Source: Balneolaceae bacterium
Lineage (GTDB): Bacteria > Bacteroidota > Rhodothermia > Balneolales > Balneolaceae
NCBI GenBank assembly: GCA_007123785.1
Contig: SLGL01000038.1
Coordinates: forward strand, 1-8,857
DNA: 8,857 bases
Direction: 5' to 3'
This document shows positions 1 to 6,644 of this stretch, in pieces (within the stretch, counting starts at the first letter, position 1; every line of letters begins with the position of its first letter). The notes under the pieces were generated by a model. That model worked only from the letters and a program-made list of their open reading frames with translations, had not been told where the DNA came from and ran no database searches. Both the position numbers and the translations under genes were made by a program.

Positions 1-1118
1 AATGCAAGAGCGTCTGCATCGAGCAGGACAGGCCCATGATGAACTGAAAGTACCGATTGAAGACACGTTCCGGTTTCGGGGTTTGTGCCAATCCCGGGGC
101 CTGCAACCAAAAACCCATTTTTATTTTTTATTTTTTTGATGATAGTATCGGCATGCTTCTCTTTGTAGTGACTGTCTGTATCATCACCAAGTGCTACTTT
201 GATGATGTTCGGCAAAGAAATTTCATAAACCGGCATCAGTTTTCCGGGAGCGTACAGAAACACGGCTCCGGCACCCTGTTTCCATGCACTTTTGGCTGCC
301 ATGATCGCTGCACCTGTCAGCCCTTCGGAGCCGGCCAGTATATGAACCACACCGCCATCATACTTGTGTTTGGCTTCTCTTTTGATTTCAGGTAACGTGT
401 CATACAACCGCCTGTTTAACAAGATTGTTTTATCAGAATGAAGATAAGATGGAAAGGGCAGAGGTAAATAAACCACCTCACCTGTAAACCTTTTGGCACT
501 ATTCAGATAGAATCCAAGTTTATTTGTTCCGAATGTGAATGTGAAATCTGCTTTAATGGCAGTTCCGTGGGAAAGGCCAGTGTCGGCATTCAGCCCGGAG
601 GGGATGTCCATAGCATAAACCGGGAAGGATTGAGAATTGATTCTTTCGATGATCCCCGGAAGCGGATCAAGCAGGTCGCTGTTCAGTCCGGTTCCAAAAA
701 TACCGTCAACAATATAATCGAATGGTTCATGTACGGCCACATCAAATTCATTTGAAAACCGAATTTCTGCACCCTTCTCTTTTAACTTTTTAAGAAGGCT
801 GAGGTTGTGGCCGCAGTCCGCTGAGAGGTCATCGTCACCGAATAAAAAACAGACCGTAAGGGAATGCCGGAGAGTATTTACCATGTACCTGGCTACTGCA
901 AGGGCATCGCCTGCATTGTTTCCTTTTCCACAGACGTAAAGGCCGCAGCGCCCGGAGCCTTCCTTTTCACCAATATACTTTGCAGCACCCGATGCGGCAA
1001 GTTCCATCAATGTAAATCCATCGATGCCAAACTCGTTGATGGTATGGCCGTCCAGCTCCCGGCTTTTTTTAGCCGTGTAAAGCCTGCAGGACTCCGGTAT
1101 GGAAAGTTCATCGGGCAT
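1..1118 (-). CDS. nnr: Bifunctional NAD(P)HX epimerase/dehydratase, C-terminus cut by window edge
   Basis: The enzyme repairs hydrated NADH/NADPH in the cytoplasm: the N-terminal YjeF_N domain epimerises R-NAD(P)HX and the C-terminal domain dehydrates the S form with ATP or ADP. The frame is open for 372 codons from ATG at 1118 and leaves the window without a stop; whole family members have about 500 residues, so roughly the last quarter, including the catalytic GTGDxLAG-type loop, is missing. Seen: an N-terminal LYTAKKSRELDGHTINEFGI helix (13-32), the nucleotide loop CGKGNNAGDALAVAR (63-77, where the family norm is NNGGDG), VDGIFGTGL (137-145), MDIPSGLNADTG (170-181), then the kinase-like domain with GGVVHILAGSEGLTGAA (255-271), AGPGIGTNPETG (339-350) and LLDADALA (365-372). 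It starts 9 bases after the proS stop, so it is probably co-transcribed with proS. No Shine-Dalgarno is seen. The family assignment is firm; activity with the altered loop is inferred. Confidence 0.93.
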   Translation of the reverse strand, partial: MPDELSIPESCRLYTAKKSRELDGHTINEFGIDGFTLMELAASGAAKYIGEKEGSGRCGLYVCGKGNNAGDALAVARYMVNTLRHSLTVCFLFGDDDLSADCGHNLSLLKKLKEKGAEIRFSNEFDVAVHEPFDYIVDGIFGTGLNSDLLDPLPGIIERINSQSFPVYAMDIPSGLNADTGLSHGTAIKADFTFTFGTNKLGFYLNSAKRFTGEVVYLPLPFPSYLHSDKTILLNRRLYDTLPEIKREAKHKYDGGVVHILAGSEGLTGAAIMAAKSAWKQGAGAVFLYAPGKLMPVYEISLPNIIKVALGDDTDSHYKEKHADTIIKKIKNKNGFLVAGPGIGTNPETGTCLQSVLSVHHGPVLLDADALA

Positions 1119-1127
1119 AATAAATGA

Positions 1128-2594
1128 TTAGTAAGAGCGGGCAAACAACACTTTTTTCTCTGATGGATTCCCTGTAACCATGCAGGTTCCGGGTGTGTCA
1201 TCACCCTTCAGCGGAATACAGCGGATGGTTGCTTTGGTTTCTTCTTTGATTTTCTCTTCGGTGTCAGCAGTTCCATCCCAATGGGCATACACAAAACCAC
1301 CCTCCTCGATAACGGTTTTGAACTCCTCGTAATTGTCGACATGGCGCGTGTGGTTGTCTATTCGCTCATTGGCTGCCTGTAACATATCATTTTGGATGGT
1401 ACTAAGAAGTTCTGAAATCAGTTCGGCAGAACCTTCTTTATTGATGATCTTTTTTTCGAGAGTGTCGCGGCGGGCAATTTCCATGTTGCCATTCTTCACA
1501 TCCCTCGGGCCAATGGCAATCCGTAAAGGAATGCCCTGGGCTTCATGCTCGGCAAATTTCCAGCCTGGTTTGAAATTATCACGGTCGTCCAGTTTTACGG
1601 CAATGCCTTTTGCTTTCAGTTCGTCCAGAACCGGCCTGGCATAATCGAGTACAGCTCTTTTTTGTTCATCAGTTTTGAAAATGGGTACAATGACGACCTG
1701 TACCGGAGCCAGTTTGGGCGGTAGAACCAGGCCGTTATCATCTGAATGGGTCATAATCAAACCGCCGATCAGCCGGGTGGAAACGCCCCAGCTTGTGGCC
1801 CAGACATATTTATGGTCACCGTCGCTGTCCTGGAATTTTACATCAAACGCTTTGGCGAAATTTTGCCCCAGAAAGTGAGAGGTTCCAGCTTGCAGTGCTT
1901 TTCCATCCTGCATCAGCGATTCGATACAATAGGTGTCAACGGCCCCGGCGAACCGTTCACTCTCGGTTTTTACGCCGGTTACCACAGGCATAGCCATGTA
2001 CTCTTCGGCGAAAGTACGGTATACTTCCAGCATTTGCAGTGTTTCTTCCACCGCTTCCTCTTTGGAGGCGTGTGCCGTATGCCCTTCCTGCCAGAGAAAT
2101 TCCATTGTCCTCAGAAAAAGCCGGGTTCGCATTTCCCATCGAACAACATTGGCCCACTGGTTGATGAGTATAGGCAGGTCGCGGTATGACTGGATCCAGT
2201 TGCGATAGGCATCCCAAATGATGGTTTCGGAAGTGGGGCGTACAATCAGTTCTTCATCCAGTTTTGATTCGGGGTCAACCTCAACGCCACCATCTACACT
2301 TTTAAGACGGCTGTGTGTTATAACGGCACATTCTTTTGCAAAACCTTCCACATGCCGGGCTTCCTTTGAGAGGAAAGATTTGGGGATAAACAGTGGGAAG
2401 TAGGCGTTTTGGTGACCGGTATCTTTAAACATCTTGTCCAGTGCACTTTTCATATTTTCCCATATAGCAAATCCGTTGGGCCGGATGACCATGCATCCAC
2501 GCACGGGTGAGTGGTCAGCCAGTTTTGCTTCTTTAACAACATCTAAATACCACTGTGAATAATCGACCTTTCTATTCGTAATTCGTTTTGCCAT
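1128..2594 (-). CDS. proS: Prolyl-tRNA synthetase, short archaeal/eukaryotic-like type
   Basis: This class II synthetase charges tRNA-Pro with proline. From the ATG at 2594 the protein has 488 residues, the usual size for the short type that lacks the bacterial editing insertion. Seen: the N-terminal DYSQWYLDVV (12-21) and motif 1 region with RPNGFAIWE (38-46), RPTSET (119-124), motif 2 around VVRWEMRTRLFLRTMEFLWQ (150-169), QAGTSHFLGQNF (235-246), motif 3 around GVSTRLIGGLIMTHSD (270-285), then the anticodon-binding domain from LAPVQVVIVPI (295-305) and a C-terminal domain ending in the typical ARSY. In that last domain the first two zinc cysteines are replaced (HWDGTADTEE), though RCIP and GTC keep theirs. 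An upstream in-frame ATG at 2612 would add six residues (MYANLQ); I prefer 2594 because family members begin close to this methionine and neither start has a clear ribosome site. It is the first gene of the proS-nnr pair. Confidence 0.95.
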   Translation of the reverse strand: MAKRITNRKVDYSQWYLDVVKEAKLADHSPVRGCMVIRPNGFAIWENMKSALDKMFKDTGHQNAYFPLFIPKSFLSKEARHVEGFAKECAVITHSRLKSVDGGVEVDPESKLDEELIVRPTSETIIWDAYRNWIQSYRDLPILINQWANVVRWEMRTRLFLRTMEFLWQEGHTAHASKEEAVEETLQMLEVYRTFAEEYMAMPVVTGVKTESERFAGAVDTYCIESLMQDGKALQAGTSHFLGQNFAKAFDVKFQDSDGDHKYVWATSWGVSTRLIGGLIMTHSDDNGLVLPPKLAPVQVVIVPIFKTDEQKRAVLDYARPVLDELKAKGIAVKLDDRDNFKPGWKFAEHEAQGIPLRIAIGPRDVKNGNMEIARRDTLEKKIINKEGSAELISELLSTIQNDMLQAANERIDNHTRHVDNYEEFKTVIEEGGFVYAHWDGTADTEEKIKEETKATIRCIPLKGDDTPGTCMVTGNPSEKKVLFARSY

Positions 2595-2792
2595 CTGTAG
2601 GTTTGCATACAATTATCATTAACCTCAGGAAAATACCCCAAGATCGTATCAAGATAAAGTCTCAATTGGGTGACAGACAAAAAAAGCGCAAAAAAGTTGG
2701 GAATCCATTTCATCATTCATTAGAAAAGTTCTTATATTTAATGCTATTCGATTTTACATCTCAAAAGGGGAAGCGTAAATTGATAATAAAAC

Positions 2793-2866
2793 GGCGTGGT
2801 AGCTCAGGTGGTAAGAGCGTCGGATTCATAACCCGGAGGTCGAGGGTTCAAGTCCCTCCCACGCTA
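2793..2866 (+). tRNA. tRNA-Met (CAU), elongator type
   Basis: A full cloverleaf can be drawn: acceptor stem 2793-2799 with 2859-2865 (seven pairs, G1-U72 as wobble), U8 A9, D stem GCTC/GAGC (2802-2805, 2815-2818), anticodon stem 2820-2824 with 2832-2836, loop TTCATAA with anticodon CAT at 2827-2829, variable loop AGGTC, T stem GAGGG/CCCTC and loop TTCAAGT, discriminator A at 2866. CCA is not encoded (the next bases are CAA). The anticodon stem has a U-G pair at 27-43 and an A-C mismatch at 31-39. The initiator is excluded by the lack of the three G-C pairs at the loop end of the anticodon stem. A CAU anticodon could also mark tRNA-Ile2 (lysidine-modified); overall similarity to elongator Met tRNAs makes Met the better call. 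Confidence 0.93.
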
Positions 2867-2868
2867 CA

Positions 2869-2903
2869 AAGAGCCGCATTCTGAATTTCAGGGTGTGGCT
2901 TTT
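2869..2903 (+). terminator. Intrinsic terminator after tRNA-Met
   Basis: Stem AGCCGCA (2872-2878) pairs with TGTGGCT (2894-2900) with one G-U. An inner CTGA/TCAG stem (2881-2884, 2888-2891) extends it, and it is followed by TTTTAT. Flanking AAG bases (2869-2871) can pair with the T tract. It begins three bases after the tRNA, as expected for a stand-alone tRNA transcript. Confidence 0.65.
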
Positions 2904-3487
2904 ATGTTAAAAAGATCAAAGATCTGGTTGTGTTTCTGTTAGATCATTTTGGTTAATATATTCCAGAAATCAAATGGTCAGTTATTCAGAATATCACATC
3001 AAATGGATTACTATCGCGGATATCGTTTCACGCCTGTCCCGACCTATCAGTACGGGACAGGCACGAAGTGAAATTTTCCCCTCTGCGTTGAATCTAAAAT
3101 GGCTCTCCTAAGCTACGAAGAGCAAACGTGCAAAGTTCTTCGCCTGCCCTGCGAAGCTTCCTTGGCTCTCGAAGTTTTAAAGAAGTTGGCAGCGTTGCAC
3201 GGTCTTGCTGAGGAAAAATCTCTTGGTGGGAAGTCCGGGCTATAACCTTCCCGGTAGTTGTCCTATTTACATTGACGAACTTATTTCTGTGCCTGGTATA
3301 TAACTGTTCTTTATTTAGATAATTTTTTTAGATACTATCTGTACTCGTGATTACCAGTGCCATCAAAATCCTTTGGCTTCTTATTTACGGGTCATGACAG
3401 AATATCATTCATCATTTATAGAAGATTTAAATGTCTGCCCTTTAACTGGACACCTGGATGCAGAGGGAGGAAAATTGCCTTAAAGCT
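2904..3487. other. Gene-free stretch with several inverted repeats
   Basis: Between the tRNA terminator and the regulator's terminator I find no reading frame with coding character on either strand. The left half (about 3026-3255) is rich in short inverted repeats and GC-richer than the AT-rich right half. Apart from the strong hairpin annotated separately, there are CTTCGC/GCGAAG (3138-3143, 3151-3156, 7-base loop), GCTCT/AGAGC (3102-3106, 3119-3123) and GGGAAG/CTTCCC (3228-3233, 3247-3252). The octamer TGGCTCTC occurs twice (3100-3107 and 3163-3170). TTTAGATA is directly repeated at 3314-3321 and 3327-3334. This looks like decayed repeat or mobile-element debris, or an uncharacterised RNA; the sequence alone does not decide. 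Confidence 0.5.
3026..3073. repeat. REP-like inverted repeat with perfect 10-bp stem
   Basis: GCCTGTCCCG (3032-3041) and CGGGACAGGC (3053-3062) are exact reverse complements around an 11-base loop. Outside them, TTTCAC (3026-3031) and GTGAAA (3068-3073) are also exact complements, separated from the inner stem by a one-sided 5-base bulge (ACGAA). There is no T tract on either side, so it is not a typical intrinsic terminator. The GC-rich stem with a side bulge resembles bacterial REP/BIME units, but only this one copy is in the window. Confidence 0.6.
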
Positions 3488-3527
3488 AAAAAAAATTAGC
3501 AGCACTCCGACCAAAGAATGCTGCTAA
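3488..3527 (-). terminator. Strong intrinsic terminator for the LuxR-family regulator
   Basis: Read on the minus strand, a perfect 9-bp stem TTAGCAGCA (3527-3519 as TTAGCAGCA, pairing with 3504-3496) closes a 14-base loop and is followed by eight T (A3488-3495 on the plus strand). It lies about 115 bases past the regulator's stop codon and fits the intrinsic terminator pattern well. Confidence 0.85.
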
Positions 3528-3618
3528 ATATCATCTACAGACGGCTATTACCCCATTTGCAAATTTAACATATTTATATCAAGTGCTTTCTGCAATAAGT
3601 ATTTGAACGTAATTTGCG

Positions 3619-3641
3619 TACGTAAAAATACGTATTTTTAC
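3619..3641. repeat. Perfect 20-bp palindrome with two TACGTA hexamers
   Basis: Bases 3622-3641 form a perfect palindrome (GTAAAAATAC joined to its complement), ending one base before the regulator's stop codon. Together with 3619-3621 it holds two TACGTA hexamers (3619-3624 and 3629-3634) exactly 10 bases apart, one helical turn. The 16 bases 3619-3634 can be read as two heptamers in 7-2-7 inverted layout, the arrangement bound by NarL-type regulators. Whether it acts as an operator, an mRNA hairpin or nothing is unknown. Confidence 0.5.
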
Positions 3642-4286
3642 TCAGGATAAATTTTCTTCAATGGCATAGCGAACAAGGGCAGCCGTGTTTTTTAAATCAA
3701 GTTTATTCATGATGTTAGACCGGTGGGTTTCTACTGTCCTGGTACTGATGTATAAAAGATTTGCAATTTCAGAACTGGTATAACCGTCTACTATTAGTTT
3801 CAGAATTTCACGTTCCCGTTTTGTGATTCCGTTCTTATTTGTGGTTTGAATTCTCTTGGCCAGGTCGGTATATTTGCCAATCATCAGTTGAGAAACAGAC
3901 TTACTGAAAGCCTGCCTGCCCGATGCAACAGTAAGGAGCAGATCGTTCAGTTCATCTTCAGAAACATTTCTGGTAAAGTACCCTTTTACCCCGGCTTTTA
4001 TACATTGGTTCAGGTGTGTCATTTCCGTTGAGTTGGAAATGACTACCACGGTAACTGAAGGCTGAATTTGCCTAAGTTCCTTCATAATTTCATGAATATT
4101 GCCATCCTGAATGCCTGATGATATAAGACAGATCGCATCTGACTCGTTCCGAAAGGTATTGACAAGATCTTTACGGGTTTTAACAGATGCAATGATGCGA
4201 AACCGACTGTTATTATCAAGAGCAGTTTTTATACCAAGCCTGTATAAATCAAGGCTCTCCGCTATAATCAGGTTAATTGCTTTCAT
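3642..4286 (-). CDS. Orphan NarL/LuxR-family response regulator with degenerate receiver domain
   Basis: This is a predicted DNA-binding transcription regulator of 214 residues: a receiver-like domain (about 3-120) and a LuxR/GerE helix-turn-helix (about 153-211). The HTH is canonical: TKREREILKLIVDGYTSSEIA (155-175), then STRTVETHRSNIMNKL (181-196). The receiver is unusual. The acidic pair near the N-terminus reads IIAES (7-11), the phospho-acceptor region reads ICLISS (52-57) with no aspartate, and the usual lysine in GYxxK is arginine (GYFTR, 102-106); the switch serine in VVVIS (80-84) remains. It probably does not depend on conventional phosphorylation. I chose the ATG at 4286 because the domain starts there; an in-frame ATG at 4352 would add 22 residues with no family counterpart. 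No histidine kinase lies nearby, and the genes regulated cannot be told. A strong terminator lies downstream. Confidence 0.88.
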   Translation of the reverse strand: MKAINLIIAESLDLYRLGIKTALDNNSRFRIIASVKTRKDLVNTFRNESDAICLISSGIQDGNIHEIMKELRQIQPSVTVVVISNSTEMTHLNQCIKAGVKGYFTRNVSEDELNDLLLTVASGRQAFSKSVSQLMIGKYTDLAKRIQTTNKNGITKREREILKLIVDGYTSSEIANLLYISTRTVETHRSNIMNKLDLKNTAALVRYAIEENLS

Positions 4287-4746
4287 GTTGTTGCACACTT
4301 TAAAGGTCCGACCTGGAAAAACATGCTGAATGGCTGTCGGAGGATGGTTCAACCGTAAATATGAACTGTACTTTATATTAAACCGCTCTGTTTCAGAATA
4401 TACTTTATTATTTATTAATGTAAAGAAAATTGTTTATGAAAATTCTATACAAAAAATCTTATTTCATTCATTTTTTGAGAAAATAACAGGCGGTATACTG
4501 GAACCGGATAATGAGAAAGGAGCAGAGGTGTCAAAGGGAATGCTTTTCGGTTTATAATGCTGACAGATTCGGTGGGTGCTGTAAGGATATTTGATTCGAA
4601 CCGCTCAACACAGACCGGGTAGATTGGGTGTTCAAAATCAGATATAATAAAACTTTTAAGTTGCAGTAGGCGAATGGTTGCCAGATTCTTTATTTTTGGC
4701 GACTAAACTGGAAACGATAAAAAACGATTTAAATCAAATTTACTTT
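4287..4746. other. Divergent intergenic region between the regulator and aspS
   Basis: These AT-rich 460 bases must hold the promoters of both flanking divergent genes. I see no convincing gene; open frames here have AT-rich, low-complexity translations without family resemblance. Two TATAAT hexamers occur on the plus strand (4553-4558 and 4643-4648). A GGAG five bases before a GTG at 4528 opens only a nine-codon frame, which I do not call. Confidence 0.5.
4643..4648 (+). promoter_or_regulatory. Possible -10 element of the aspS promoter
   Basis: TATAAT matches the sigma-70 -10 consensus exactly and lies about 100 bases before the aspS start, but no good -35 hexamer is found at 16-18 bases upstream. 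In an AT-rich gap such a hexamer may arise by chance. The Bacteroidota-type -7 motif (TAnnTTTG) was also looked for here and not found in good form. Confidence 0.25.
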
Positions 4747-6522
4747 ATGAGCTGGTTACGAACCCATACATGTGGAGAACTATCACTAAAAAACAATGGA
4801 GAGGAAGTAGTACTGAATGGCTGGATCTCCACTCGCCGTGACCTGGGTGGTTTGATATTTATTGACCTCAGGGACCGATTCGGGATTACTCAGATTGTGT
4901 TTGATGAAACCAATAAAGATCTGCACGAACAGGCAGAACAGCTCCGCCCGGAGTATACCATCGGGGTGAAAGGCAAGGTGCTTGAAAGGGATAAAGAAAC
5001 CATCAATAAGGCTATGAGCACTGGCGAAGTGGAAGTGGAGGTGACGGAGCTGATCGTATACTCAAAAGCCGAAACCCCTCCGTTTGAGATCAAAGACGGC
5101 ATTCCCACCAATGAAGAAGTTCGCCTTCGCTACCGCTATCTGGATCTTCGCAGACCCGAAATTCAAAAGAACCTGTTGATGAGGTCTGAACTCTATCACA
5201 CCATTCGCAGCTTTTACCATGAGCGTAATTACGCAGAAGTGGAAACACCCGTGCTGATGCGTTCCACCCCCGAAGGCGCGCGCGACTATCTCGTACCCAG
5301 CCGAGTAAATGCCGGAAAGTTCTTTGCGCTGCCGCAAAGTCCTCAGACATACAAACAGCTCCTGATGGTCTCCGGTTTCGACCGCTATTTTCAGATTGTG
5401 AAATGTTTTCGTGATGAAGACCTCCGTGCCGACCGTCAGCCCGAATTTACCCAGGTGGATGTGGAGATGTCTTTTGTAAATGAAGAAATAATCTATGCCG
5501 AACATGAAGCGCTGATGTCCGAGATCTGGAAAAAATTTAAAGATGTGGATGTGAAGACCCCGTTCCCGAGACTCACGTACAATGAGGCACTTCAGCGATA
5601 CGGGTCCGACAAACCCGATCTCCGTTTTGGTGTTGAACTGAATGATATCTCGGATGATGTGGCGAATTCAGGATTCAAAATTTTCAAAAGTACAGTGGAA
5701 AAAGGCGGACGCGTGCTCTCAATTACTGTACCGGGTCAGGGAACACTGGGGCGTGGTGCACTTGACCGTCTCACCGAACGTGTGCAGTCGCAGACCGGAG
5801 CGGCCGGAATGATTTTTATGAAGAAAACAGAAGAAGAGATCACATGCAGCGTGGGTAAATTTCTGGATGATGAAACCATGCAGAAGATGGCCGATACTTC
5901 CGGAGCAAAAGAGGGTGACCTGGTGCTGATTCTTGCAGGCTCCGCTCCCGAAGTGTATCACCAGATGGGAGCACTCCGACTGATGGCCGGCCACGATTTT
6001 GATCTGATTGATGAATCACAAACACGCTTTTTATGGGTGACAGAATTCCCGCTGTTTGAATGGTCAAAAGAAGACCTTCGCTATCATTCGCTGCATCATC
6101 CGTTTACCGCTCCCGTTGATGATGACATGCATCTGCTGGATGAAGAACCTGAAAAAGTGAATGCCAGAGCATACGATTTGGTTCTGAATGGGAATGAAAT
6201 CGGCGGAGGGTCTATCCGGATTCATAACACTTCGTTGCAGCAAAAAGTGTTTGGTATTCTCGGTATTGATGAGGAAGAAGCCCAGAATAAATTCGGCTTT
6301 TTACTCGATGCGTTCCGGTATGGGGCACCTCCGCATGGTGGAATTGCACTTGGACTGGACCGTATTGTTATGCTGATGGCCGGTGCTCAAAGCCTGCGGG
6401 ATGTGATCGCATTCCCGAAAAACCAGCGGGCTCAAAGTATGATGGACAACTCACCCGATGTTGTGGATGAAAAACAGCTTAAAGAATTGCACATTTCATT
6501 GCGAAAATCGGCTTTGAGTTAA
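4747..6522 (+). CDS. aspS: Aspartyl-tRNA synthetase, bacterial type
   Basis: This class IIb synthetase attaches aspartate to tRNA-Asp. The protein is 591 residues, normal for bacterial AspRS with the GAD insertion. Seen in order: an N-terminal OB-fold anticodon domain with NGWISTRRDLGGLIFIDLRD (25-44), the linker YRYLDLRRPEIQ (129-140), motif 1 ending VETPVL (166-171), the aspartate-pocket and flipping-loop region TPEGARDYLVPSR (174-186) and PQSPQ (196-200), motif 2 FRDEDLRADRQPEFTQ (221-236), the GAD domain roughly 297-407, WVTEFPLFEW (430-439), HHPFTAP (450-456), NGNEIGGGSIRIH (481-493) and motif 3 GGIALGLDR (531-539). The ATG at 4747 is chosen because homologues start at this point; a TTG at 4678 would add 23 residues without family support. 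It has no Shine-Dalgarno. It is apparently transcribed alone, with no clear terminator before the next gene 122 bases on. Whether it also charges tRNA-Asn cannot be told here. Confidence 0.97.
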   Translation: MSWLRTHTCGELSLKNNGEEVVLNGWISTRRDLGGLIFIDLRDRFGITQIVFDETNKDLHEQAEQLRPEYTIGVKGKVLERDKETINKAMSTGEVEVEVTELIVYSKAETPPFEIKDGIPTNEEVRLRYRYLDLRRPEIQKNLLMRSELYHTIRSFYHERNYAEVETPVLMRSTPEGARDYLVPSRVNAGKFFALPQSPQTYKQLLMVSGFDRYFQIVKCFRDEDLRADRQPEFTQVDVEMSFVNEEIIYAEHEALMSEIWKKFKDVDVKTPFPRLTYNEALQRYGSDKPDLRFGVELNDISDDVANSGFKIFKSTVEKGGRVLSITVPGQGTLGRGALDRLTERVQSQTGAAGMIFMKKTEEEITCSVGKFLDDETMQKMADTSGAKEGDLVLILAGSAPEVYHQMGALRLMAGHDFDLIDESQTRFLWVTEFPLFEWSKEDLRYHSLHHPFTAPVDDDMHLLDEEPEKVNARAYDLVLNGNEIGGGSIRIHNTSLQQKVFGILGIDEEEAQNKFGFLLDAFRYGAPPHGGIALGLDRIVMLMAGAQSLRDVIAFPKNQRAQSMMDNSPDVVDEKQLKELHISLRKSALS

Positions 6523-6610
6523 CATTTGAAAATTGATATTGGAAAGATTTTCTGTATTGATAAGAAACGGTCAAAATTAATGTAGTCCTTGGTTATGAGA
6601 TCGATTTCCT

Positions 6611-6627
6611 GTAAAAAATCATTTTAC
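6611..6627. repeat. Short inverted repeat before the DUF429 gene
   Basis: GTAAAA (6611-6616) and TTTTAC (6622-6627) are exact complements around a 5-base loop, ending 17 bases before the start codon of the next gene. It could be an operator half-site pair or chance in AT-rich DNA. Confidence 0.25.
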
Positions 6628-6644
6628 CTTAAAATATTACGACA

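Noticed and set aside
57..1127. Plus-strand frames at 57-395, 567-755 and 864-1127.
   Set aside because: They lie antisense to nnr, which has an uninterrupted, clearly homologous frame on the other strand.
2733..2740. TATATTTA as a -7 type promoter element of the tRNA.
   Set aside because: No TTG/TTTG at the right distance upstream; AT-rich context makes it uninformative.
2588..2884. 98-codon plus-strand frame running into the tRNA gene.
   Set aside because: Its C-terminal third is the translated tRNA-Met and the rest has no coding character.
3222..3255. String GGGAAGTCCGGGCT resembles the 5' conserved region of RNase P RNA (AGGAAAGTCCGGGCT).
   Set aside because: The other conserved regions and a proper ACAGAA-CCGG 3' region at the right distance are absent; only a short isolated match.
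4330..4557. 75-codon plus-strand frame between the regulator and aspS.
   Set aside because: AT-rich intergenic translation without recognisable domain or ribosome site; overlaps the promoter region of the divergent regulator.
4528..4557. Nine-codon GTG frame with a GGAG ahead of it, as a possible leader peptide.
   Set aside because: Too short to judge, no run of regulatory codons, no attenuator hairpin after it.
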